From NCBI GenBank assembly GCA_900547395.1, contig URGP01000006.1, forward strand, positions 47,150-111,149: 64,000 nucleotides of DNA. The letters run 5' to 3'. The notes under the pieces were generated by a model, which was not told where the DNA came from, made no database searches, and worked only from the letters and a program-made list of their open reading frames with translations. This DNA is from an uncultured Opitutales bacterium. Its GTDB lineage: Bacteria > Verrucomicrobiota > Verrucomicrobiia > Opitutales > Intestinicryptomonadaceae. Both the position numbers and the translations under genes were made by a program. The first letter of the stretch is position 1; each line of letters begins with the position of its first letter. Of the stretch, positions 17,777 to 27,028 are shown in pieces.

Positions 17777-18745
17777 ATGAAGAAAATATTTTTTGCGTTT
17801 TTGCTTTCCGCATTTTTGGGAACGGCGTTTGCCTTTGATTTTTCGGTGTCCGCCCCTAAGAAAGTGCCCTTCGGGGCATCAGAGGAGTACGACATATACA
17901 GGAATTTGAACGTTAAGTTCGGCATTCCCTACAAGGTTGCCGACGAGCAGGTTTTGTGCTTTGACATCTGCTATCCGAAAACGGAAGCCCCCAAGGGCGG
18001 ATTTCCTTTAATCGTGTATTTTCACGGCGGCGGCTGGTCGGGCGGGGAGCGTTTTTCAGGCTACGGATTTTTTAACGACGAAGTGCGCCATTACAACGAG
18101 TGCGGCATCGCAGTGGCAACCGTAACTTACAGGTTTTCGCGCTGGGGAAAGCCGCGCAGGGATATGAGCGTGTGCGTTGTTGACGCTATGGACGCCTTGC
18201 GCTATATCACAAAATATGCAAAAAACCTTGAAATCAATCCGTCAAAAATAGGGGTTTACGGGCATTCTGCGGGCGGGCATATCACTTTTATGGTTGCGCT
18301 TGCCGACCAGTCGGTTTTTGAGGGCGACAAGAGCTTGAAGAATGTAAAATACAAAATTGCCTGCGCTGTCCCGCAGTCGGGTCCTACTTCGTTTGTTGAC
18401 GACAGGGCGGACGCGGAAGGCTCTTTCATGAAGAACAAAAATCAAATGCGCCAGCCTCTTGCGGGGCGTTTTGACGATGTGGAACTTTTAAAGCGTTTAA
18501 GTCCCGCCGAGTACATAAAAAAAGACTGCCCGCCCATGCTCATTTTTCAGGGCGAAAAAGACACCATTGTCCCGCAAAATGCGGCATTGTTTATGATGCA
18601 AAGGGCGCGTGAAGTCGGGGCAACCCAAGTCGAATGCGTAATTTCGGAAGGGGCGCAGCACTCTTTTGAAAACGCCCGAAAGCCCGACAACCATGAGCTT
18701 GCCGACATACGCAGGGCGTTCTTCATAAAGCATTTAACAAAATAA
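17777..18745 (+). CDS. Exported alpha/beta hydrolase (esterase-like), second of a tandem pair
   Basis: 322 residues with signal peptide MKKIFFAFLLSAFLGTAFAF. Active-site motifs mirror those of the upstream gene: HGGGWSGGERFSGYGF, GHSAGGH, EKDTIVP and AQHSFENA. The two align over their whole length, including the shared LADIRRAFF near the C-terminus, yet differ at many positions, so the duplication is not recent. They are 19 bp apart and end at one terminator, so they are probably one operon. Likely a secreted esterase of similar or diverged substrate range. Confidence 0.85.
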   Translation: MKKIFFAFLLSAFLGTAFAFDFSVSAPKKVPFGASEEYDIYRNLNVKFGIPYKVADEQVLCFDICYPKTEAPKGGFPLIVYFHGGGWSGGERFSGYGFFNDEVRHYNECGIAVATVTYRFSRWGKPRRDMSVCVVDAMDALRYITKYAKNLEINPSKIGVYGHSAGGHITFMVALADQSVFEGDKSLKNVKYKIACAVPQSGPTSFVDDRADAEGSFMKNKNQMRQPLAGRFDDVELLKRLSPAEYIKKDCPPMLIFQGEKDTIVPQNAALFMMQRAREVGATQVECVISEGAQHSFENARKPDNHELADIRRAFFIKHLTK

Positions 18746-18751
18746 AGCTTC

Positions 18752-18780
18752 AAATGCGCCGCATGTTCGGCGCATTTTTT
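18752..18780 (+). terminator. Terminator after the hydrolase pair
   Basis: Ten-bp stem AAATGCGCCG / CGGCGCATTT with loop CATGTT and a T run. It overlaps the last bases of convergent rsmB. Confidence 0.85.
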
Positions 18781-20089
18781 ATTGGCGTTTTATAAGGGCA
18801 ATTCCCGCCCCGTCGCATGCGTCTGGAAGAATTGTTTGAAGATGGTCGATTTTAAAATCTTTAAGCCCTTCAAGTGCTTCTTTGGGGGCTTCCTCGTTTT
18901 CGGACTTATCTATCGAACAGGTTGAATAGACGAGCCTTCCGCCTTTTTTCAGCAGGGGAAGGGCATTTTTTAAGATTTTGATTTGAAGAGATTTGCAGTT
19001 TGAAATATCTTTCGGCTCAATTCTGTATCGGGCATCGGGGCGTCTTCGCAAAACGCCCGTGTTCGAGCACGGGGCGTCGAGAAGAATGGCGTCGAAAGAG
19101 GCGGGGAGGGACGATTTTTCAAGTATGTCTTTTAAATTTTCGTTTGCCAAATCGCATGCAATGCAGGCGGTTTTTAGAAAGTCGATTTTTGAGATGTTTT
19201 GCTTTAATTTTTCAAGGCGCGGAGAATTTAAATCGACGCTCACAAGCAGGGTGTCTGCCAAAAATCCGTCGGGATTTTTCTGCCTTGCGAGGTCTGCAAT
19301 CATTCGGCTTTTGCCCCCCGGCGCGGCGCAGAGGTCTAAAATCTTTTCCGATTTTTGCGGATTTAAAAGCGTCGGGGCGAATTTTGTGGCGGGGTCTTGA
19401 ATGTAGGCGAAAGGCGTATCGAGAAAGCTTTTTATGTTTTGGAAGCATCCGCGCCTTAGTTTGTAAAAATTCTCAAATTCGCTTTCGCATAAAAATTCAG
19501 AGTATTTTTGAAGCTCTTTTTTGGCTTTCGGAGTGTTTTGCACTCTCAAAAAAACTTCGCTCGGCTCCTGGTTTTTTCGCATTATTCGGACGGCTTTTTC
19601 AAAACCGAATTGCGCTTGCCAGCTTTTGGCAATCCAAAGCGGGTGGGAATATAGCAGGGCGAAGTCTTCAAGCGTTTTTGCGTTTGAGCAAATTTCGGAA
19701 TATTTTTGCGAAAATTTGCGCAAAACCGCATTTGCGAGCTTAGACTCTCCCTGCGAGCAGATTTTTTTTGAAACTTCCACCCACGAGTGCACCGTTTGCG
19801 CGATTTTGTCTTCGCGGGCGGAAATAATTTCGGCGCATGCGCACTTCAAAACGGAGAAAAGCCCGGGGCGCGGCATTTTTTTCAGAAAAACCGCCAAAAT
19901 GGTGTCAATTAAGAGCTTATTTCTTAAAACTGTTAAAAAGATAAATTGACAAACGCGCCTTTCTTCTCCGTATTTATAGAAAAAGGAATATTGAGAGTCG
20001 AGAAATTCGTCCGCTTTCAAGGGGCGTTTTTCATACTCCATTAGCAATTTTGCGGCGTTTGCAAGTTTAACTGTGTCCGTGTTCGGCAT
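18779..20089 (-). CDS. rsmB: 16S rRNA m5C methyltransferase, RsmB type
   Basis: 436 residues. The N-terminal about 150 residues form a NusB-like RNA-binding helical domain. The C-terminal SAM-dependent domain has LDLCAAPGGKS (motif I), LLDAPCSNTGVLRRRPD (motif IV, with the Pro-Cys that releases the product) and LVYSTCSIDKSENEE (motif VI, catalytic Cys). This pair of cysteines defines the RsmB/NSUN m5C enzymes; E. coli RsmB modifies C967 of 16S rRNA. I take ATG 20089 (MPNTDTVKLANAAK); the frame opens further upstream, but that part would run into the divergent gene's start region. It shares a 61-bp promoter gap with the greA-like gene. Confidence 0.9.
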   Translation of the reverse strand: MPNTDTVKLANAAKLLMEYEKRPLKADEFLDSQYSFFYKYGEERRVCQFIFLTVLRNKLLIDTILAVFLKKMPRPGLFSVLKCACAEIISAREDKIAQTVHSWVEVSKKICSQGESKLANAVLRKFSQKYSEICSNAKTLEDFALLYSHPLWIAKSWQAQFGFEKAVRIMRKNQEPSEVFLRVQNTPKAKKELQKYSEFLCESEFENFYKLRRGCFQNIKSFLDTPFAYIQDPATKFAPTLLNPQKSEKILDLCAAPGGKSRMIADLARQKNPDGFLADTLLVSVDLNSPRLEKLKQNISKIDFLKTACIACDLANENLKDILEKSSLPASFDAILLDAPCSNTGVLRRRPDARYRIEPKDISNCKSLQIKILKNALPLLKKGGRLVYSTCSIDKSENEEAPKEALEGLKDFKIDHLQTILPDACDGAGIALIKRQ

Positions 20090-20150
20090 GGATTTAAAAA
20101 TTAAGCGGCTGCATATATTGCACATCTTCCATTTAAAAACAAATAAAATT

Positions 20151-22112
20151 ATGAATTCAGAAGCGATTATTAGAAAAAATCCGAAACTCGCAGCCAAGCG
20201 CGAGAAGATTGAAAAATTTGCAGTCGGCTCTTGCTGCATGCATCAAAGCTGGGGTCTGGGCGTTGTAAGCGGCATTGACGAGGAAAACAGCAGGGTTATT
20301 ATTGATTTTGACGCCAAGCCGAACCATTCAATGGATCTCGCTTTTTGCATCGACAAGCTCGACATTCTGGATGAGGGCGACATTTTGGTCCAATACCAGA
20401 AAGATCCCGCTTCTGTTGAAAAGAAGATGAAAGAATCTCCCGCTGAATTCATAGAGGATTTGCTTGCGAGAATGCCTGACCAAATGGCGACTCCCGTCGA
20501 AATCGAAAATATTTTGGTGCGCCTTTTCAAAGTCGAAAAAGAATTCCGTTCGTGGTGGAACAAGGTAAAGAAAATTTTGGTGCGCGACCCGAAAATAGAA
20601 TGCCCCAAAAAGAAAAATGAACATTATGTGCTGCGCGAAGAGGGCGAAGAAATCAAGCCCGAACAAGAGCTTCTGAAAGAATATTTCTTAAACCGCGACT
20701 CCAAGAAAAAAATCCTGCTTGCCGAAAAACTCTTTAATATGGTTTCTTCCGGTTCCGACAAGGAGGAAATCGCAAAGAGCATCGAAGAAATTAAAAATGA
20801 CCTTCCGAAAATCAAGGAAGAGCTTACTTCCGCAATCAAGACTGCACGCTCTTTGAAGCAGGCGGACAAGCTGCACGGCATCTGGGTCAGAAACGACTTG
20901 GTGCGCTTCCTCTTCCCGGGCGAAGAAGACAAGGTTGAGGAAATTTCCCCGCGCAGCCGCGACATCATTTTTGCGACAATCGAAGAAGACCCGAAGAACG
21001 GCTTGAACGACTTGGCAAAGAATTTGCCGTCCGCCTATTACGACCGCTTTTTGGACTTGCTCACGCGCAATTTTGCCGACACTTGGCGCGACATCATAAT
21101 CGAGCTTTTGAAAAATTCCGAAGGCAGGTTCACTAACGAATGCGTAAACTTCCTTGTCGATTGGAAGGGCATGTCAAAGTATGTAAAGGGCGAAGAAGGC
21201 AAGGTTGAAGAGGAAAACAGCGCGGACTGCAAGGTTTTGGTAAAAGAAAGCCTGCACCGTTGGCTCGACGAGCAGACTTTGCGCGGCCCCGTGATTTTGT
21301 GGATTGTCAAAAACCGCAATTCCCAGAAATTCTCCGGCATTTTGAAAGACTTGATTGGTCAGCGTTTGTTTACGGCCCTGCTTTCCGCAATCGACGACGA
21401 AGCTTTGCAAAGCGACACAAACCGTCGCATTCCGCTTGTCGAAGCTTTGAGCGACGACAAGGAGCTTGTGGCAGACCTTTTGAAGGGGGCGTCTGCGGAA
21501 ACCGCCCGCGACTTGGCTCAAAGCCTCCTCTTAAACCAGGGCTTTGACGACCTTACTCAGAAGTCGATTTTGGCGCGCTTTATCAAGCTTTATCCCGAAG
21601 TCCAGACTTTGGTTGCTGGCAGGGGCGACACGAAAGTGGAGCGTTTGTATGTTTCAAAATCCTCTTTGGACAGCCGCCGCGCGGAATTGGAAGACATCGT
21701 CAAAAATCAAATTCCGGCAAGCAAGGCTGCAATCGAAGCCGCCCGCGAACTCGGCGACTTGCGCGAAAACTCCGAATACAAAATGGCGCGCGAACACGAC
21801 GAAACTTTGTCTGCCCGCCGCGCCCAGCTGCAGCGCGACATCGCGAAGGCGGAAGTTGTGGACTTTACGCAGGCTCCCGTTGACGTTGTCGGCATCGGCT
21901 CTGTGGTAACGGTTGAAAAGGACGGTTCGGCAAAGCAAATCTGCTCTATTCGCGGCGCATGGGACAGCAATCCCGACAAGAACATTTACTCCTACAAAAC
22001 TCCGTTTGCGCAGGCATTGCTCGACCACAAAGTCGGCGATGTTGTCGAAACTAACATTGAAGGACATAAAACGTCCTGGAAGATTGTCAAAATCGAACGC
22101 CCGACGGAATAG
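20151..22112 (+). CDS. greA: GreA-type transcription elongation factor with long N-terminal extension
   Basis: 653 residues. The last about 160 are a full GreA/GreB module: the coiled coil holds GDLRENSEYKMAREHDE, whose acidic tip residues stimulate transcript cleavage in backtracked RNA polymerase, followed by the FKBP-like domain. The N-terminus has a beta-rich segment (CCMHQSWGLGVVSGIDEENS) that looks like a small SH3/CarD-like unit, then about 400 helical residues of no known fold to me. Chlamydial GreA is a similarly extended protein of about 700 residues, supporting PVC ancestry. Ordinary GreA is about 158 residues. Start ATG 20151 (MNSEAIIRKNPK) is preferred over upstream in-frame codons. 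Confidence 0.85.
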   Translation: MNSEAIIRKNPKLAAKREKIEKFAVGSCCMHQSWGLGVVSGIDEENSRVIIDFDAKPNHSMDLAFCIDKLDILDEGDILVQYQKDPASVEKKMKESPAEFIEDLLARMPDQMATPVEIENILVRLFKVEKEFRSWWNKVKKILVRDPKIECPKKKNEHYVLREEGEEIKPEQELLKEYFLNRDSKKKILLAEKLFNMVSSGSDKEEIAKSIEEIKNDLPKIKEELTSAIKTARSLKQADKLHGIWVRNDLVRFLFPGEEDKVEEISPRSRDIIFATIEEDPKNGLNDLAKNLPSAYYDRFLDLLTRNFADTWRDIIIELLKNSEGRFTNECVNFLVDWKGMSKYVKGEEGKVEEENSADCKVLVKESLHRWLDEQTLRGPVILWIVKNRNSQKFSGILKDLIGQRLFTALLSAIDDEALQSDTNRRIPLVEALSDDKELVADLLKGASAETARDLAQSLLLNQGFDDLTQKSILARFIKLYPEVQTLVAGRGDTKVERLYVSKSSLDSRRAELEDIVKNQIPASKAAIEAARELGDLRENSEYKMAREHDETLSARRAQLQRDIAKAEVVDFTQAPVDVVGIGSVVTVEKDGSAKQICSIRGAWDSNPDKNIYSYKTPFAQALLDHKVGDVVETNIEGHKTSWKIVKIERPTE

Positions 22113-22135
22113 TTTTTTGTTTTTTAGGCTTAAAA

Positions 22136-22167
22136 GGCGTCCGATTTTTTTTCGGGCGTCTTTTTTT
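22136..22167 (+). terminator. Terminator of the greA-like gene
   Basis: GGCGTCCGA pairs with TCGGGCGTC (two wobbles) around a T-rich loop, followed by seven T. Confidence 0.75.
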
Positions 22168-22228
22168 ATCTCTTGAAAAAAAGTTTTGCGTGTATAACTT
22201 TGATTTTAATTAAAAAAGGGAGAGGTAT

Positions 22229-23356
22229 ATGTTTTTTGGAAAAACGGCAAAATCAATTTTAATTGTTTTGTGCGCGGCGTGCTTTGTTTGCGCATGTAAA
22301 AAAGGCGGAGATTCCGCCCCCGCCGAAAAGCGCGTCCGCGAGGTCGTCGTAATGACGCCGCAAAAGCGGGCTTTGGAAATTTGGGATAAATACACCGCCC
22401 GAATAGAGGGGCAGAAGAGCGTCCAAATAAAGGCGAGGGTAAACGGCTATCTCGAAAAAATACTCTTTAAAGACGGAGCAAAGGTCAAGGAAGGCGACAT
22501 CCTTTTTGAAATAGATTCGCGCCCGTTCGAGGCGGTCGTAGAGGCTCAGTCTGCCGCGATTGACGAAATAAAAACCCGCATCGAGCTTGCGAAGTCAAAT
22601 TTGGAGAGGGCAAAGGAGCTTTTAGAGGTCAACGCCATTTCTCGCGAAGTTTACGAAACCCGCCTTTCGGAGTTAAAGTCTCAAAACGCAAAGCTCTTGA
22701 TGGCGGAGGCGAATTTGCGCAAGGCGCGCCTCGATTTGGAATTTACAAAAGTGCGCGCCCCCATTTCGGGATATGTCAGCCGCAGATATGTTGACGAGGG
22801 GAATTTGGTTGAAGATTCAAAGACAATGCTTGCCGATTTGGTTTCGCGCGACGTCGTTTACGCTTATTTTGAAGTCAGCGAACGCGACATCATAAGGTAT
22901 AACGACAGCGGCTTGCTCGCCGATTTGAACGCGGGCAGAATTGAAAATTTGCCGGTAAAGCTCTCTTTGATGGACGATAAAAATGCGCGCGCCTTCGGCA
23001 GGCTCACCTATGCCGACAACAAGCTCGAATCTTCGAGTCTCGAATTTCGCGCGGAAATCGAAAACAAAAATTCCGACTTGTACCCCGGAATGTTTGCGGA
23101 GCTTGAACTTCGGGCGGGCGAACCGCGCGAAAAGCTCTTGATTCCCGAAGCCGCGATTGGCACGGACTTGGTTGGCAGGTTTGTGTATGTTGTCGATTCG
23201 GACGACATCGTAAGGTACAGAAAGCTCTCTGTCGGCGAGCTTGTTGGAACCGACAGGGTTATAGAGGAAGGATTGGGCGAGTCCGACAGGGTGGTTGTAA
23301 ACGGCATCCAGCGCGCGGCAATCGACACAAAGGTAAAACCGATTTTAAAGAAGTAG
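22229..23356 (+). CDS. RND efflux periplasmic adaptor (membrane fusion lipoprotein)
   Basis: 375 residues, AcrA/MexA-like. A lipoprotein signal ends at a lipobox (CFVCAC, acylated Cys near 24). The lipoyl half-motifs are RVNGYLEKILFKDGAKVKEG and VRAPISGYVSRRYVDEG, flanking a coiled-coil hairpin (about 95-165). Beta-barrel and membrane-proximal domains follow. It would link the inner-membrane pump encoded 4 bp downstream to an outer-membrane channel. No TolC-type gene adjoins it, so the channel must be shared or elsewhere. An AGGAGA-like ribosome site precedes the ATG. Exported compound unknown. Confidence 0.92.
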   Translation: MFFGKTAKSILIVLCAACFVCACKKGGDSAPAEKRVREVVVMTPQKRALEIWDKYTARIEGQKSVQIKARVNGYLEKILFKDGAKVKEGDILFEIDSRPFEAVVEAQSAAIDEIKTRIELAKSNLERAKELLEVNAISREVYETRLSELKSQNAKLLMAEANLRKARLDLEFTKVRAPISGYVSRRYVDEGNLVEDSKTMLADLVSRDVVYAYFEVSERDIIRYNDSGLLADLNAGRIENLPVKLSLMDDKNARAFGRLTYADNKLESSSLEFRAEIENKNSDLYPGMFAELELRAGEPREKLLIPEAAIGTDLVGRFVYVVDSDDIVRYRKLSVGELVGTDRVIEEGLGESDRVVVNGIQRAAIDTKVKPILKK

Positions 23357-23360
23357 GCGT

Positions 23361-26300
23361 ATGAAATTTTCGCACTTTTTTATTGAAAGGCCGATATTTG
23401 CAAGCGTCATATCGATTTTGATTGTAATTGTCGGCGCAATCAGCTTTTTCAGGCTGCCAATCACGCAGTATCCAAACATCGTTCCGCCGTCGATTGCAAT
23501 ATCGACAAAATATGCGGGGGCTACTCCCGAAGTAATAATGGATACCGTTGTCGCTCCAATCGAGCAGGAAGTAAACGGGGTCGAGCACATGCTTTACATA
23601 TCGAGCCAGTGCGGCGCGGACGGCACGGTTACGATAGACGTTACTTTTGAAGTCGGAACAAGCATCGACATTGCGCTTGTGCAGGTTCAAAGCCGCGTTT
23701 CAAAGGCGGAATCGCGCCTGCCAAAGGAAGTTCGAGACTTGGGCGTCACAGTGCGCAAGCGTTCTCCCGACATGCTTGTTTTCGTTAATTTGATTTCCCC
23801 GAAAGGCACGCGCGACAAGCTTTATCTTACCAACTACGCCATAACGCAAATTCAAGACCGCCTTTCCCGCGTGTACGGCGTAAGCGAATTTAACGTTTTC
23901 GGCGCAAAGGAATATTGTATGCGCATTTGGATGAATCCTGAACGCTTGGAAGCTTTGGATTTGTCGGCGGCGCAGGTTGTAAGTGCAATTCAGGAGCAGA
24001 ACAAGCAGATAGCTCCAGGCAAGCTCAATGCTCCGCCCCTTGCCACAGGTGCGCCTTTCGAGCTTATGATAAACGCTCAGGGCAGGCTTCAAACGGAATC
24101 GGAGTTTGAAAACATCATCGTAAAGAGTATGCCGAACGGCAGGATTGTGCGCTTAAAAGACGTGGCGCGCATTCAGCTTGATTCTTATTTGTACGGCAAT
24201 GAAACTTACATAAACAGCAAAAGCACCGTCTCTATGGGCGCGTACCAGCTTCCCGGCTCAAACGCTATTGAAACAGCCAAGGCGTTGAGGTGCGAAATGG
24301 AGGAAATCAAGAAGGAATTTCCCGCAGACGTTGATTATTTGATAGGGCAGGACACGACAGAGTATATTTCAGAATCAATTTCAAAAGTCTATTCCACGAT
24401 ATTTGAGGCGGTATTGCTTGTAGTATTTGTCGTGATGGCGTTTTTGCAGAATTGGAGGGCGGCGGTCATTCCGCTTTTTGCCATACCCGTTTCGCTCATC
24501 GGCACGTTTTTTATGATGTATGCCTTCGGGTTTTCCATAAACAATTTGACGCTTTTCGGGCTGGTTTTGGCAATCGGGATTGTCGTTGATGACGCCATTG
24601 TGGTTGTGGAAAATGTTGAGCGAAACATGAAACTTGGCTTGAAGGTCAAAGATGCCACAAAACAGGCAATGACTCAGGTGCAGGGGGCGTTGATTGCCAT
24701 TGTGCTTGTTCTTTCTTCCGTATTTCTTCCGACCGCGTTTTTGGAGGGCATTTCGGGGCAGTTTTACAGGCAGTTTGCAATGACAATCGCTTCTTCCACG
24801 ATAATTTCGGGCATAGTGTCCCTTACGCTTACTCCCGCCCTTTGCGCCGCAATGCTGACTGAAAGTGATGCAAAGCCCGACTTTTTCACTAAGATTTGGA
24901 ATGCGACGCTTGGCAGGTTTTTCGCGCTCTTTAACCGCGGCTTCGATTTCTTTGCCCTGAAGTACGGCGCGTTTGTCGCAAGAATTGTGCGTTTCGGATT
25001 TATTGCGATATTGCTTTACGCATTGCTTTTATACGGAACATTCGAGCTTTTCAGCATCACTCCCAAAGGATTTATTCCCAAGCAGGACCAGGGCGTGCTT
25101 TCTGCCGCCATACAGCTTCCTGACGGCGCAAGCTTTGAGCGCACTGAGGAAGTCGCAAAAAAAGCGGGCGAGATTGTTATGGGCATAGACGGCGTGAAAT
25201 ACACCCTCGCAGTTGCGGGCAGGCACGGTTCCAACAATACCATGGTTTCAAATGCCGCAAAGCTCATCATAAATCTCGGCGACCGCGCAATGCGCGACAA
25301 AAAGGGGTTGAGCGCGGACAAGATTTTGCATACTGCGCGCGTCCTTTTGGACGAGCAGATTATGGAGGCGGACACGAAGATGATGACGCCCCCTCCCGTT
25401 CGCGGCATAGGTTCGGGCAGCGACTTCAAGTTCCAAGTACAGGACAGGGTCGGATTTGGCATAGCAGAGCTTGAAAAATACACGAAGCTTTTTGTCGAAA
25501 AAATAAACGAGACTCCGATGGTTTCTCAGGCTTTCACAAGCTATACGATTTCAAATCCGCAGCTCTTTGTGGATATAGACCGCACCCGCGCCCAAAAGCT
25601 GAATGTTCCCATATCTTCGATTTTCAGCACAATGCAGTACAACTTGGGTTCGATTTACGTAAACGACTTCAATTTGCTTGGCAGAGTTTACAGAGTCGTG
25701 GCGCAGGCGGACGCATACAGCCGAAAGGATATTTCGGATATTTACAGGCTGAAAGTCCCGAACGAGCAGGGCGAAAATGTTCCGCTTGGCTCGCTTGTCA
25801 AAGTAAAGAGAATAATCGGTCCCGACCGCGTTATGCGCTACAACCTTTACACGAGCGCAGAAATTCAGGGAAATTTGAATGCGGGGTACAGCACGGGTCA
25901 GGTGATTGAATATGTCGAGGCTCTCGCAAAGGAAGTTTTGCCCGAAGGCATGGGCATAGAGTGGACCGACATAGCCTATCAGGAAAAGCGCGCGGGCAAC
26001 ACTTCAATGTACATTTTTGCTCTTTGCGTTGTTTTCGTATTCCTGCTCCTTGCGGCTCTTTACGAAAGCTGGACTCTTCCGCTTTCGGTAATTTTAATTG
26101 TGCCCCTTGTGCTTTTGTTCGCGATAATGGGCGTTTATCTGCGCGGAATGAACAACAATCTTATGACGCAAATCGGCTTCATAGTTCTTATAGGGCTGGC
26201 TTGCAAGAACGCGATTTTGATTGTCGAATTTGCCCACCAGCGCGAGATGAAGGGCGAGGAAATCGCAAGCGCGGTAAGCAACGCCTCGAAAAACCGCTTG

Positions 26301-26495
26301 CGGCCGATTATAATGACTTCGCTTGCGTTCATCTTGGGTGTTGTTCCTTTGGCGTTCGGGCATGGCGCGGGTTTTGAGCTGAGGCAGGCTTTGGGGACTT
26401 CCGTATTTTTCGGAATGATTGGCGTTACGGTTTTCGGGTGCGTGTTCACTCCGATTTTCTATTATGCAATAAGGAGCATAGCAAGAAAGGCTTGA
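23361..26495 (+). CDS. RND multidrug efflux transporter, HAE1 family (AcrB-like)
   Basis: 1044 residues with 12 predicted membrane helices and two large periplasmic loops. Signature points: FFIERPIFASVISI at the start, GIVVDDAIVVVENVERN (about 405-421) carrying the paired Asp of proton relay in helix 4, and QIGFIVLIGLACKNAILIVE in the second half. This is the hydrophobe/amphiphile exporter subfamily, driven by the proton gradient and forming a trimer with the adaptor upstream. Length equals AcrB (1049). Its TGA overlaps the ATG of ybaK by one base, so ybaK is translationally coupled. Confidence 0.95.
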   Translation: MKFSHFFIERPIFASVISILIVIVGAISFFRLPITQYPNIVPPSIAISTKYAGATPEVIMDTVVAPIEQEVNGVEHMLYISSQCGADGTVTIDVTFEVGTSIDIALVQVQSRVSKAESRLPKEVRDLGVTVRKRSPDMLVFVNLISPKGTRDKLYLTNYAITQIQDRLSRVYGVSEFNVFGAKEYCMRIWMNPERLEALDLSAAQVVSAIQEQNKQIAPGKLNAPPLATGAPFELMINAQGRLQTESEFENIIVKSMPNGRIVRLKDVARIQLDSYLYGNETYINSKSTVSMGAYQLPGSNAIETAKALRCEMEEIKKEFPADVDYLIGQDTTEYISESISKVYSTIFEAVLLVVFVVMAFLQNWRAAVIPLFAIPVSLIGTFFMMYAFGFSINNLTLFGLVLAIGIVVDDAIVVVENVERNMKLGLKVKDATKQAMTQVQGALIAIVLVLSSVFLPTAFLEGISGQFYRQFAMTIASSTIISGIVSLTLTPALCAAMLTESDAKPDFFTKIWNATLGRFFALFNRGFDFFALKYGAFVARIVRFGFIAILLYALLLYGTFELFSITPKGFIPKQDQGVLSAAIQLPDGASFERTEEVAKKAGEIVMGIDGVKYTLAVAGRHGSNNTMVSNAAKLIINLGDRAMRDKKGLSADKILHTARVLLDEQIMEADTKMMTPPPVRGIGSGSDFKFQVQDRVGFGIAELEKYTKLFVEKINETPMVSQAFTSYTISNPQLFVDIDRTRAQKLNVPISSIFSTMQYNLGSIYVNDFNLLGRVYRVVAQADAYSRKDISDIYRLKVPNEQGENVPLGSLVKVKRIIGPDRVMRYNLYTSAEIQGNLNAGYSTGQVIEYVEALAKEVLPEGMGIEWTDIAYQEKRAGNTSMYIFALCVVFVFLLLAALYESWTLPLSVILIVPLVLLFAIMGVYLRGMNNNLMTQIGFIVLIGLACKNAILIVEFAHQREMKGEEIASAVSNASKNRLRPIIMTSLAFILGVVPLAFGHGAGFELRQALGTSVFFGMIGVTVFGCVFTPIFYYAIRSIARKA

Positions 26496-26965
26496 TGTCG
26501 GAGCAAAAAACAAATGCTATGCGCCTTCTCGACTCCAAAAAAGCCGACTACAAAGTTTACGACTACACAAAATTCCCAACGACAAACGGGGAGGAAGTAG
26601 CCGCGGTTTTGGGGCAAAATCCAAACCGCGTCTTCAAAACTTTGGTTACGGTCGGCAAGTCGGGGAAAAACTATGTGTTTATGCTTCCTGTCAACACCGA
26701 ACTCGATTTAAAAAAAGCGGCATTGGCGGCGAAGGAAAAATCCGTCGCCATGCTTAAAAGTCGCGACCTTTTGCCGCTTACGGGCTATGTTCACGGCGGT
26801 TGCTCTCCAATCGGAATGAAAAAGCTTTTCAAAACTTTTATCCATTCTTCCGCGCAAGATTTCGATGCGATTATTTTTAGCGGAGGGCGCATTGGCTGGC
26901 AGATTGAAACAAGTCTTGCGGAAATTCAAAAGCTTGTGCCGTTTACGCTCGCAGATATTGTTTGA
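26495..26965 (+). CDS. ybaK: Cys-tRNA(Pro)/Cys-tRNA(Cys) deacylase, YbaK type
   Basis: 156 residues of the YbaK/EbsC editing family, which hydrolyses mischarged Cys-tRNA(Pro) in trans. Seen: NAMRLLDSKKADYKVYDY, the substrate region VFKTLVTVGKSGKNYVFMLP with the conserved Lys, GYVHGGCSPIGMKK, and the closing FSGGRIGWQIETSLAEIQ. The start ATG 26495 overlaps the RND transporter stop (TGATG). The pairing with an efflux pump is probably operon economy rather than a shared task. A strong bidirectional terminator follows. Confidence 0.92.
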   Translation: MSEQKTNAMRLLDSKKADYKVYDYTKFPTTNGEEVAAVLGQNPNRVFKTLVTVGKSGKNYVFMLPVNTELDLKKAALAAKEKSVAMLKSRDLLPLTGYVHGGCSPIGMKKLFKTFIHSSAQDFDAIIFSGGRIGWQIETSLAEIQKLVPFTLADIV

Positions 26966-26996
26966 TAATGCCGAGTTTTTCTGTTCTGCATTAAAA

Positions 26997-27027
26997 AAAC
27001 TTCCAAGAAAATCTTGGAAGTTTTTTT
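26997..27027 (+). terminator. Bidirectional terminator between ybaK and the Dabb gene
   Basis: Perfect 12-bp stem AAACTTCCAAGA / TCTTGGAAGTTT, loop AAA, with A-run and T-run on the two sides, serving both convergent genes. Confidence 0.9.
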
Positions 27028-27028
27028 G

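Noticed and set aside
19000..19743. Open frame of 247 codons antisense to rsmB
   Set aside because: Shadow of rsmB codons; composition is Arg/Cys-rich and lacks motifs.
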